From an uncultured Prevotella sp. (lineage in GTDB: Bacteria; Bacteroidota; Bacteroidia; Bacteroidales; Bacteroidaceae): DNA of 6,746 nt. The position numbers and the translations under genes are program-made. Positions 1 through 4,943 of this stretch are shown piece by piece. Below the pieces are notes generated by a model. The model was not told where the DNA came from. It made no database searches and worked only from the letters and a program-made list of their open reading frames with translations. Every line of letters starts with the position of its first letter. The first letter of the stretch is position 1. The DNA lies in contig USEC01000063.1 in NCBI GenBank assembly GCA_900553595.1, positions 1-6,746 of the forward strand, in the 5' to 3' direction.

Positions 1-129
1 GTCTCGCTCGACAACACTGCGCAAGTCTGCCAATTATGCGCTCGGCTTTGCCGCTTGCTTTGCAAGAATTCTTAATTATGAATTATGAATTGTTTGGATG
101 GTGTTGTCGAGCGAGACGCTCGACCTCCT
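1..129. repeat. Left REPIN-like doublet of inverted palindromic arms (outer arm truncated)
   Basis: Bases 1-17 are the exact reverse complement of 101-117, so the segment can fold as a long stem with an 83-nt loop. The complete inner arm is 101-129 and is identical to the 6718-6746 arm. Each arm contains a smaller palindrome, gtcgagcgagacgctcgac (106-124), with an 8-bp stem and a 3-nt loop. The outer arm is cut by the window edge. The loop contains an AT-rich mini-repeat (about 71-92, 'aattatgaattatgaatt') and a GCTTTGC direct repeat (45-51, 57-63). Paired inverted palindromes around a spacer are the architecture of REP doublets (BIME/REPIN). That name is an analogy, since no REP-associated transposase is in the window. 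Confidence 0.8.
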
Positions 130-231
130 AATTCGTAACTCCTAACTCCTATTATGCTATTGTCCGTTATTCCCCTTTAACTTCCGGCAAAACCTAACTT
201 CCGATAACCTCAGTTTTTGACCCACCCTTTT
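130..231 (+). repeat. Conserved tail of left composite repeat
   Basis: This segment aligns, as a reverse complement, with 6559-6647 beside the right doublet. Shared blocks are an AATTC-TAACTCCTA stretch, 'atgctattgtccgttatt', 'cctttaacttcc', a second 'taacttcc', and a 'ttttgacacacc'-like block (here ttttgaccacc-type with mismatches). Divergence is by scattered substitutions and small indels, so the copies are related but not recent. It contains a tandem 'aactcct' and two copies of 'taacttcc' (178-185 and 196-203). No coding frame is apparent. It is probably part of a dispersed intergenic element rather than the promoter of the downstream genes. Confidence 0.75.
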
Positions 232-280
232 AAAGATAGGTGTAAAAACGTAATAATTTGGACAACTATTTTAATAATCA

Positions 281-312
281 TTCGTGATTATCAAAGATTG
301 TTTTTATCTTTG
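281..312 (+). promoter_or_regulatory. Candidate Bacteroidota-type promoter for the small-protein/ART/Fic cluster
   Basis: TATCTTTG at 305-312 matches the Bacteroidota -7 element TAnnTTTG exactly. TTCG at 281-284, 20 nt upstream, is a weak -33 (consensus TTTG or TTG, spacing 19-21). It lies between the repeat tail and the first gene and leaves about 110 nt of leader. The -7 match is seen directly; promoter function is inferred. Confidence 0.4.
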
Positions 313-353
313 TGCACAAGGAAGTAAACGTACGGGCATTCATAGTACCGGCA

Positions 354-413
354 ATGAAAATCCGAATAGAGATTGAAACTGAAAACTTTCTGAATGTTTT
401 GCCTGACACATAA
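354..413 (+). CDS. Possible 19-residue leader ORF upstream of the cluster
   Basis: An ATG-to-TAA reading frame encodes MKIRIEIETENFLNVLPDT. It sits in the leader between the candidate promoter and the first recognisable gene and ends 11 nt before the ATG at 425. No strong ribosome binding site precedes it, and no family is recognised. It may be a leader peptide, an N-terminal remnant of a lost gene, or chance. Chance is a serious option for a 20-codon frame in AT-rich DNA. Confidence 0.2.
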   Translation: MKIRIEIETENFLNVLPDT

Positions 414-424
414 AATAGAAACCG

Positions 425-655
425 ATGGACATGGAATATGATGTGAAAGATAAAATAGAGTGGACTGTGATTTTTGTCAGAGAATTTGGCAACCGGCATG
501 GTTTGACATTAAAACAGTCGTTTAATTATCTGTTGCGCTATAAAGGCATCAGTTTTGTTGAACGGCATTATGACTATATGCATACCCAGTCTTTCACATC
601 GGCGGTGAACGATATGACAGAATATTGCCATAAATTAGGAGGAGGACTTGCATGA
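425..655 (+). CDS. DUF3791-type small protein, putative partner of the downstream ART-like protein
   Basis: This is a 76-residue, mostly helical small protein. The core reads KDKIEWTVIF (about 8-18), then HGLTLKQSFNYLLRYKGISF, then the signature HYDYMHTQS (about 47-55) and a final DMTEYCHKLGGG. This 'ky-gI-fl-e-YD-lHTQs' pattern is what I know from DUF3791, usually found next to DUF3990 genes in Bacteroidota and Firmicutes. The biochemical role is not established; an antitoxin or accessory role is inferred from size and gene order. The ATG at 425 is preferred, though ATG at 431 is possible. No clear Shine-Dalgarno precedes it. Its stop overlaps the next gene by 4 bp (ATGA at 652-655), and its last codons contain that gene's ribosome binding site. 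The DNA is AT-rich relative to the rhamnose genes. Confidence 0.8.
   Translation: MDMEYDVKDKIEWTVIFVREFGNRHGLTLKQSFNYLLRYKGISFVERHYDYMHTQSFTSAVNDMTEYCHKLGGGLA
638..646 (+). promoter_or_regulatory. Strong Shine-Dalgarno for the DUF3990 gene
   Basis: AGGAGGAGG lies 5 nt before the ATG at 652, inside the last codons of the upstream gene, where it also encodes the GGG run. Such a strong purine-rich site is unusual in Bacteroidota, where most genes in this window lack one. It supports the 652 start and suggests high or independent translation of the ART-like gene despite the ATGA overlap. Confidence 0.6.
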
Positions 656-1128
656 AACTATATCATGGAACCAATCGGGCATTTGACGAAATAGACCTGT
701 TAATGTCAAAACCTAACAAGGATTTTGGACGCGGCTTTTATCTGTCGCCTGACTATGAGCAAGCCCTCAATATGGCTCGTATAAAAACAGAGCAACAGCA
801 AGAAGGAGAACCAATTGTTATGGTGTATGAAGTTGATGAAACCGAAATGCAGAAATTACAAATGCTTTGCTTTGAAGAATATAATGAAAAATGGGCAGAA
901 TTCATACTTGCTAATAGGAACAATAAAACTGGTGATTCTGTTCATCAATATGATGTGGTCGTCGGGCCAATAGCTGATGACAGAGTTGGCGTGCAACTCT
1001 GGAAATACGAAAATCAGCTAATTGATCTTCCTACACTTGTGAGAAAGTTGAAATACATGAAGGGAATGACTATTCAATATTTCTTTGGAACGGAAAAAGC
1101 GGTATCACTCTTAAAACAAGTAAAATGA
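652..1128 (+). CDS. DUF3990-type ADP-ribosyltransferase-like protein (putative toxin or modifier)
   Basis: This 158-residue cytoplasmic protein has no signal peptide or membrane segment. It opens with LYHGTN (3-8), followed by KDFGRGFYLSPDYEQA (23-38), a PIVMVYEVD strand (54-62), WAEFILANRN (81-90), YDVVVGPIADDRV (100-112) and IQYFFGTEKAVSLL (141-154). This is the DUF3990 layout at its usual length. The H5 of 'YHGT' and Y30 of 'GFY' resemble the first two motifs of the H-Y-E class of ADP-ribosyltransferases (PARP and Tpt1-like). Q142 in 'IQYFFGTE' is my best guess for the third position. I recall DUF3990 as a member of the ART superfamily; catalysis in this protein is inference. It overlaps both neighbours by 4 bp (ATGA at 652-655 and 1125-1128), which suggests coupled translation. 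The flanking small proteins may be its partners or inhibitors. Confidence 0.8.
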   Translation: MKLYHGTNRAFDEIDLLMSKPNKDFGRGFYLSPDYEQALNMARIKTEQQQEGEPIVMVYEVDETEMQKLQMLCFEEYNEKWAEFILANRNNKTGDSVHQYDVVVGPIADDRVGVQLWKYENQLIDLPTLVRKLKYMKGMTIQYFFGTEKAVSLLKQVK

Positions 1129-1352
1129 TGGCGGATGAGAAAATGATGATGAAGGACGATATGGTAACTAAACTTGCTGTATTGTTGATAGAAGAAGGAA
1201 AGACATCGACAATGTCAGAAGCTCTTTCAACGGTTCTGAACTCAGAGACTTATCAACTTTTACAGAATGACAATGCTGCACTCTACTACCAGAGTCCGCG
1301 CTATGTCTATGATTTTCTCGTGAATGAACTTCATGCTGGTAAAGCAAAATAG
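1125..1352 (+). CDS. Small protein following the DUF3990 gene, diverged relative of DUF3791
   Basis: This is a 75-residue protein with no confidently named family. The Met-rich start (MMADEKMMMKDDM) leaves the true initiator uncertain: ATG 1125, 1128 and several later ATGs are in frame. The body, MVTKLAVLLIEEGKTSTMSE then ALSTVLNSETYQLLQ then ALYYQSPRYVYDFLVNEL, is predicted to be helical. Its layout parallels the first gene: an amphipathic helix, an S/K-x-x-[EQ]-[AS] helix start, then L-Y-Y-Q-S where the other has Y-M-H-T-Q-S, then a last helix. I therefore infer a shared fold with DUF3791. It overlaps the ART-like gene by ATGA and its stop directly abuts the Fic start, so it could partner either enzyme. 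Confidence 0.65.
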   Translation: MMADEKMMMKDDMVTKLAVLLIEEGKTSTMSEALSTVLNSETYQLLQNDNAALYYQSPRYVYDFLVNELHAGKAK

Positions 1353-1907
1353 ATGATTATGACAACAAAGGAAATTGACGAACGCTCATTGCTGAATGCA
1401 CAACGCCTTTTTGAGTCGGGCGACATCACCAAGATGCCCGTTGGCTCCACGGCAGGACTTCAACAGATACACCATTATCTGTTTGAAGGCTTGTATCCTT
1501 TTGCCGGCGTTGTCCGTGACAGGAATATTGCCAAAGGCGGCTTCCGCTTTGCCAATTCTCTCTATCTTGAGGCTGCCCTTGCTGCCGTGGAGAAAATGCC
1601 CGAAGATACCTTTGAGCAGATCATCGAAAAGTATGTGGAGATGAACGTGTGCCATCCGTTTATGGAGGGCAATGGCAGAAGCACCCGCATCTGGCTCGAC
1701 ATGATGCTGAAACGTTCTCTCGGCAAAGTGGTAAATTGGCAGTATGTGGACAAAGACCAATACCTTTTGGCAATGGAACGCTCCCCAATCAACGACCTCG
1801 AGCTACGCTATCTGCTCTCGCAGAACCTTACTTCCGACACAGAGAACCGCGAAGTGATATTCAAAGGAATAGAACAGAGCTATTACTATGAGGGGTATGA
1901 GAAGTAA
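1353..1907 (+). CDS. fic: Class III Fic protein AMP-transferase with C-terminal inhibitory helix
   Basis: This 184-residue single-domain Fic protein is expected to transfer AMP from ATP to hydroxyl side chains of target proteins. The core motif is HPFMEGNGRSTR at 101-112, with catalytic H101, acidic E105 and the anion-binding GNGR. The flap region is near KGGFRFAN (61-68). The C-terminus reads GIEQSYYYEGYEK, in which S176-x3-E180-G181 matches the (S/T)xxxE(G/N) inhibitory motif at the C-terminal end that defines class III Fic proteins. The sequence closely resembles Neisseria meningitidis NmFic, whose activity is controlled by oligomerisation and autoadenylylation of a tyrosine in the inhibitory helix and whose type of target is DNA gyrase. 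The corresponding tyrosines are Y177-Y179. No truncation is seen. The start is ATG 1353, immediately after the previous stop; ATG 1359 is an alternative. A separate antitoxin is not required for this class, so the upstream small gene may belong to the ART-like gene. Confidence 0.93.
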   Translation: MIMTTKEIDERSLLNAQRLFESGDITKMPVGSTAGLQQIHHYLFEGLYPFAGVVRDRNIAKGGFRFANSLYLEAALAAVEKMPEDTFEQIIEKYVEMNVCHPFMEGNGRSTRIWLDMMLKRSLGKVVNWQYVDKDQYLLAMERSPINDLELRYLLSQNLTSDTENREVIFKGIEQSYYYEGYEK

Positions 1908-2015
1908 AGCTGTCGAAACAAAAGAAGATTTCTTTCGAACCCACACATTCATGCTACGGATGAATGGAAGGTACAGCCGAATCTTACCGGCTCTGCCAAC
2001 GAAATACAAAAGGAT

Positions 2016-2064
2016 GACAAGCACAGGACAAGTACAGGACAAGTACAGGACAAGCACAGGACAT
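2016..2064. repeat. Tandem repeat, 11-bp unit, about 4.5 copies
   Basis: Four units, gacaagcacag, gacaagtacag, gacaagtacag and gacaagcacag, run from 2016 to 2059, followed by a partial gacat. Units differ only at one C/T position. The period is not a multiple of three but is close to one helical turn, so any reading frame cycles through an 11-residue repeat (TGQVQDKYRTS-like). It could be a slippage minisatellite, a protein-binding array, or the linker of a lost protein. Confidence 0.85.
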
Positions 2065-2084
2065 CTTGCATACGGGGAGTGCTA

Positions 2085-2105
2085 ACACCATGCGTTTGAT
2101 GGTGT
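2085..2105. other. Short stem-loop just after the tandem repeat
   Basis: ACACCAT (2085-2091) pairs with ATGGTGT (2099-2105) around the loop gcgtttg. No T-run follows on either strand, so it is a poor intrinsic terminator. It lies roughly 180 nt after the Fic stop. Confidence 0.4.
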
Positions 2106-2167
2106 CATTGGCAATCAAATGTCCTGGTGGATTCACGGGATATTCCGATGATAATGATCTTTTTCAT
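2105..2167 (-). CDS. Possible 20-codon minus-strand ORF with gene-start character
   Basis: Reading the minus strand, ATG at 2167 opens a frame beginning MKKIIIIGIS and closing with TGA at 2105-2107. The opening resembles the N-terminus of nucleotide-binding or Rossmann-type proteins ('MKKIIIIG'). A TAAGTTTG box lies on the same strand at 2197-2190, about 20 nt upstream. It may be the start of a gene truncated by decay, a small peptide, or coincidence. No function is proposed. Confidence 0.2.
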   Translation of the reverse strand: MKKIIIIGISRESTRTFDCQ

Positions 2168-2189
2168 GTTGATGGCTTTATGTTTTTTG

Positions 2190-2197
2190 CAAACTTA
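2190..2197 (-). promoter_or_regulatory. Minus-strand TAnnTTTG box
   Basis: The reverse complement of 2190-2197 is TAAGTTTG, matching the Bacteroidota -7 element. No good -33 element is visible 19-21 nt further upstream. It would drive transcription leftward through the small minus-strand frame and antisense to the end of the Fic gene. Confidence 0.22.
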
Positions 2198-2272
2198 CAA
2201 ATAAAAAAGCAGGAACACGGGTTTTCCCATGATTTTTTTGCCGGACAGCAGAAAATTTAAGAAATGCTGTAG

Positions 2273-2425
2273 TGTTCTGCCAGCTCCCGTTTTGACTTAA
2301 CCTCTGCCACAAAGCCGCGTGAGATAGTGGAGCGCATGAAGCGTGAGCAGACTACGCATTTGGGCAAGGATCTTATGGATGGACAAGACAGAAGTCGGGG
2401 CATTCTTATGGCGTATTTTGCATAG
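2273..2425 (+). pseudogene. Coding-like remnant, open stop-to-stop frame
   Basis: Between TAG at 2270 and TAG at 2423 the frame is open for 50 codons. It includes the polar, protein-like stretch FDLTSATKPREIVERMKREQ followed by a GKDLMDGQDRSRG segment. Base composition here is richer in G and C at coding-like positions than in the flanking intergenic DNA. An internal ATG lies at 2336. The family is not recognised, and calling this a remnant of a larger gene is inference. Confidence 0.25.
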
Positions 2426-2473
2426 GGGCGTTAAAAGCTTTGATGAAGTCATCTGCAATACAGAAAAAATCAG

Positions 2474-2481
2474 TAACTTTG
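2474..2481 (+). promoter_or_regulatory. Candidate -7 promoter element for the rhamnose operon
   Basis: TAACTTTG fits the Bacteroidota TAnnTTTG element. The -33 position is weak (TCTG at 2452-2455, 18 nt upstream). It would leave a leader of about 130 nt before the ATG at 2621, enough for operator sites. No inverted repeat that I would call a regulator site was seen. Confidence 0.38.
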
Positions 2482-2620
2482 CCCTTGCAGATTATAGCGA
2501 TTGTCGTTTGTAAACAATTGGTGTTTGGCAATGTTGAAATAGCGGCAATTTCGTTGAGTCATAAAAATATTCAATCACTTATATCCGTTGAACTCACGTT
2601 AATTAAAAACTTAAAAGACT

Positions 2621-3874
2621 ATGAAAACAGATTTGATTTTAAAGAATTATGAGATTGCCAAGGAGCGTTATGCCGCTCTCGGCGTGGATACAGACAAGGC
2701 CATCGAGGCATTGGAGAAGACTCCAATATCTCTGCACTGCTGGCAGGCTGACGACGTCGTAGGTTTTGAACGCGGCGAAGCAGCCTCTGGCGGCATACAG
2801 AGCACAGGCAATTATCCCGGCAAGGCACGCAATATTGACGAACTTCGTCAGGACATCGAGAAAGTGAACTCGCTTCTGGCAGGAACGTTCCGACTTAATC
2901 TTCACGAAATTTACGGCGAGTTCGGCGGCAAACCGATTGACCGCGATGAAGTGACGGTAGAACAATTCAAGGGTTGGATGCAATGGGCAAAGGAGCAGAA
3001 CATGAAGCTCGACTTCAACTCCACTTCATTCTCACATCCCAAGAGCGGCAACCTCTCGCTCTCCAATCCCGATCCTGCCATCCGTGAGTTCTGGATTGAG
3101 CACACAAAGCGTTGCCGCCGTATCGCCGATGCTATGGGCAAGTTCCAGAACGACCCATGCATCATGAATATCTGGGTGCATGACGGCTCGAAGGATATAA
3201 CCGTGGAGAAGGGCCGTTATCGCGAAATATTGAAGAATTCGCTGGATGAGATACTCTCGGAGGACTTGCCCGACATGAAGACATGCCTTGAAGCAAAGCT
3301 CTTCGGCATAGGTCTGGAAGCTTACACCGTAGGTTCACACGACTTCTATGCCGGCTACTGCGCCAAGAACAACGTGATTTACACTCTTGATACGGGTCAC
3401 TACGAACCCACAGAGAATGTCTCTGATGCCGTGTCGGCCCTCTTGCTTTTCGTGCCGGAACTGATGCTCCATGTGTCGCGCCCGATGCATTGGGATTCCG
3501 ACCATGTGACACTCTTCGACGACAACACACGCAACCTCTTCTTGGAACTTGTCCGTGCCAACGCTCTCGACCGTGCACACATCGGACTCGACTACTTCGA
3601 CGGTTCCATCAACCGCATCGGTGCCTACATCATCGGCGTGCGTGCTGCCCAGAAGTCGCTGTTGCAGGCATTCCTCGAACCGCTCGACACTCTCCGCAGA
3701 TATGAGGACGAGGGCAAGCTGTTCCAGCGTCTTGCACTTCTTGAGGAAGAGAAGACACTGCCGTTCGGCGCTGTGTACGACTACTTCAACCTCAAGAACG
3801 GCATACCCGTAGGCGAGGAATACATAGCCGCCGTTGAGAACTACGAGGCAGAGGTGCTTGCCAAGCGTGTGTAA
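2621..3874 (+). CDS. rhaA: L-rhamnose isomerase
   Basis: This 417-residue cytoplasmic enzyme converts L-rhamnose to L-rhamnulose, the first step of rhamnose catabolism. Length and sequence match RhaA (E. coli, 419 residues) throughout. The metal-site residues line up with a constant offset of ten from E. coli numbering as I remember it. E224 (in CLEAKLFG), D257 (LDTGH), H284 (LHVSRP) and D324 (GLDYFDGSINR) form the first site. H260, D292 and D294 (HWDSDHV) form the second. The N-terminal signature TPISLHCWQADDVVGFE (34-50) and the substrate-loop region STGNYPG (61-67) are intact. The start at 2621 fits homologous N-termini (MKTDLI...); no clear Shine-Dalgarno is present. It is first in an operon with the permease 22 bp downstream. 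The kinase (rhaB) and aldolase genes are not in this window. Confidence 0.97.
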   Translation: MKTDLILKNYEIAKERYAALGVDTDKAIEALEKTPISLHCWQADDVVGFERGEAASGGIQSTGNYPGKARNIDELRQDIEKVNSLLAGTFRLNLHEIYGEFGGKPIDRDEVTVEQFKGWMQWAKEQNMKLDFNSTSFSHPKSGNLSLSNPDPAIREFWIEHTKRCRRIADAMGKFQNDPCIMNIWVHDGSKDITVEKGRYREILKNSLDEILSEDLPDMKTCLEAKLFGIGLEAYTVGSHDFYAGYCAKNNVIYTLDTGHYEPTENVSDAVSALLLFVPELMLHVSRPMHWDSDHVTLFDDNTRNLFLELVRANALDRAHIGLDYFDGSINRIGAYIIGVRAAQKSLLQAFLEPLDTLRRYEDEGKLFQRLALLEEEKTLPFGAVYDYFNLKNGIPVGEEYIAAVENYEAEVLAKRV

Positions 3875-3896
3875 CCTTCATGTGCAGGAAGAGAAT

Positions 3897-4928
3897 ATGG
3901 AAATATTCATCGGATTGTTAATCATAGCTGTCGGGGCTTTCTGCCAATCCAGCAGCTATGTTCCTATCAATAAGATAAAGGATTGGAGTTGGGAGTCTTA
4001 CTGGATGGTGCAGGGCATTTTCGCCTGGCTCGTGCTGCCTTTCTTTGGAGCTATGCTCGCCGTGCCGGCGGGGCATTCGCTCTTTGAACTGTTTTGCGGG
4101 CATGGTTTCAATGTGGCAATGACGATGCTCTTCGGTGTGCTTTGGGGCATAGGAGGCTTGACATTCGGATTGTCCATGCGCTATCTCGGTGTGGCATTGG
4201 GGCAGAGCATTGCTCTCGGCACATGTGCCGCCTTGGGTACAATCATGGGACCGGTGCTGCTCAATGTCTTTTTCCCGGAGATGAACGCCCTCTCGTCGCT
4301 CACCTTCAGCGTGATTCTAGGTGTCGTTGTCACGCTTGCGGGTATAGCCGTCATCGGCGTGGCGGGCAGCATGAAGGCGGCATCGCTTTCCGAAGAGGAG
4401 AAGAAGGCGGCTGTAAGGGACTTCAACTTCACAAAGGGACTTGCAATAGCGTTGCTGGCAGGCTTCATGAGCGGATGCTTCAACGTGGGACTGACATTCG
4501 GCAGCGACATCCACTTCGGGTCATTGACCCCCGACATGTACAAGACTTTGCCAGCCACATTGCTCGTGACGCTTGGCGGATTCATGACCAATGCCGCCTA
4601 TTGCCTGTATCAGAATGGCAAGAACCACACTTGGGGCGACTACCGGAACCGCAAGGTCTGGGGCAACAACATCGTGTATTGCGCTTTGGCGGGTGCCTTG
4701 TGGTACAGCCAGTTCTTCGGACTGTCGCTGGGCAAAGGCTTTCTCACAGAGTCGCCGACACTCATGACGCTGTCGTTCTGCATTCTGATGGCACTCAACG
4801 TGGTGTTCTCTAATGTTTGGGGCATCATACTGAAGGAATGGAAAGGCTGCTCGCAAAAGACCATTAACGTATTGATCGCAGGCATCATAATCTTGATTCT
4901 CTCAAGCTTTCTGCCGCAGATCATCTAA
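3897..4928 (+). CDS. rhaT: L-rhamnose-proton symporter
   Basis: This 343-residue inner-membrane permease imports L-rhamnose together with a proton. Ten hydrophobic segments can be placed, approximately at 2-18, 38-57, 72-92, 99-121, 135-155, 180-200, 217-237, 257-277, 288-309 and 322-341, with a charged cytoplasmic loop at about 158-180. RhaT-family landmarks are visible: INKIKDWSWESYW (24-36), LWGIGGLTFGLSMRYLG (82-98), FNFTKGL (176-182), GALWYSQFF (266-274) and LKEWKG (312-317). I chose ATG 3897, preceded by purine-rich 'aggaagag', over an in-frame ATG at 3834. The longer form would add 21 residues lying inside rhaA and has no counterpart in the family. The preceding gap is 22 bp and the following gap 15 bp, indicating co-transcription. 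Confidence 0.95.
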   Translation: MEIFIGLLIIAVGAFCQSSSYVPINKIKDWSWESYWMVQGIFAWLVLPFFGAMLAVPAGHSLFELFCGHGFNVAMTMLFGVLWGIGGLTFGLSMRYLGVALGQSIALGTCAALGTIMGPVLLNVFFPEMNALSSLTFSVILGVVVTLAGIAVIGVAGSMKAASLSEEEKKAAVRDFNFTKGLAIALLAGFMSGCFNVGLTFGSDIHFGSLTPDMYKTLPATLLVTLGGFMTNAAYCLYQNGKNHTWGDYRNRKVWGNNIVYCALAGALWYSQFFGLSLGKGFLTESPTLMTLSFCILMALNVVFSNVWGIILKEWKGCSQKTINVLIAGIIILILSSFLPQII

Positions 4929-4943
4929 AAAAAACATCATACA

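Larger units (their letters stand above)
1908..2620. other. Gene-poor interval between the Fic cluster and the rhamnose operon
   Basis: About 700 bp hold no convincing gene. Contents, left to right: a 110-bp stretch with nothing recognisable, an 11-bp tandem repeat (2016-2064), a short hairpin (2085-2105), a minus-strand start-like segment with a promoter-like box (2105-2197), a plus-strand coding-like remnant (2273-2425), and the likely rhamnose promoter (2474-2481). Short frames at 1888-2085, 2066-2260 and 2440-2652 do not look like proteins. One further plus frame around 2180-2295 is interrupted by a TGA at 2230-2232. The overall impression is decayed sequence from an older insertion or gene loss. 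Confidence 0.6.

Noticed and set aside
1803..2057. 84-residue hydrophobic minus-strand frame
   Set aside because: It overlaps the 3' end of fic and reads through the 11-bp tandem repeat, which produces its Cys/Leu/Val repetition. No start signal or family resemblance.
1888..2085. 65-residue plus-strand frame ending in a repetitive TGQVQDKY tract
   Set aside because: Overlaps the end of fic in another frame and is mostly tandem-repeat translation; not supported as a gene, although it may be a linker relic.
3834..3896. Upstream ATG extension of rhaT
   Set aside because: Would add 21 non-hydrophobic residues inside rhaA with no counterpart in the family; ATG 3897 fits better.
4094..4813. 239-residue plus-strand frame inside rhaT
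   Set aside because: Out-of-frame shadow of rhaT, rich in Arg, His and Cys, with no domain pattern.
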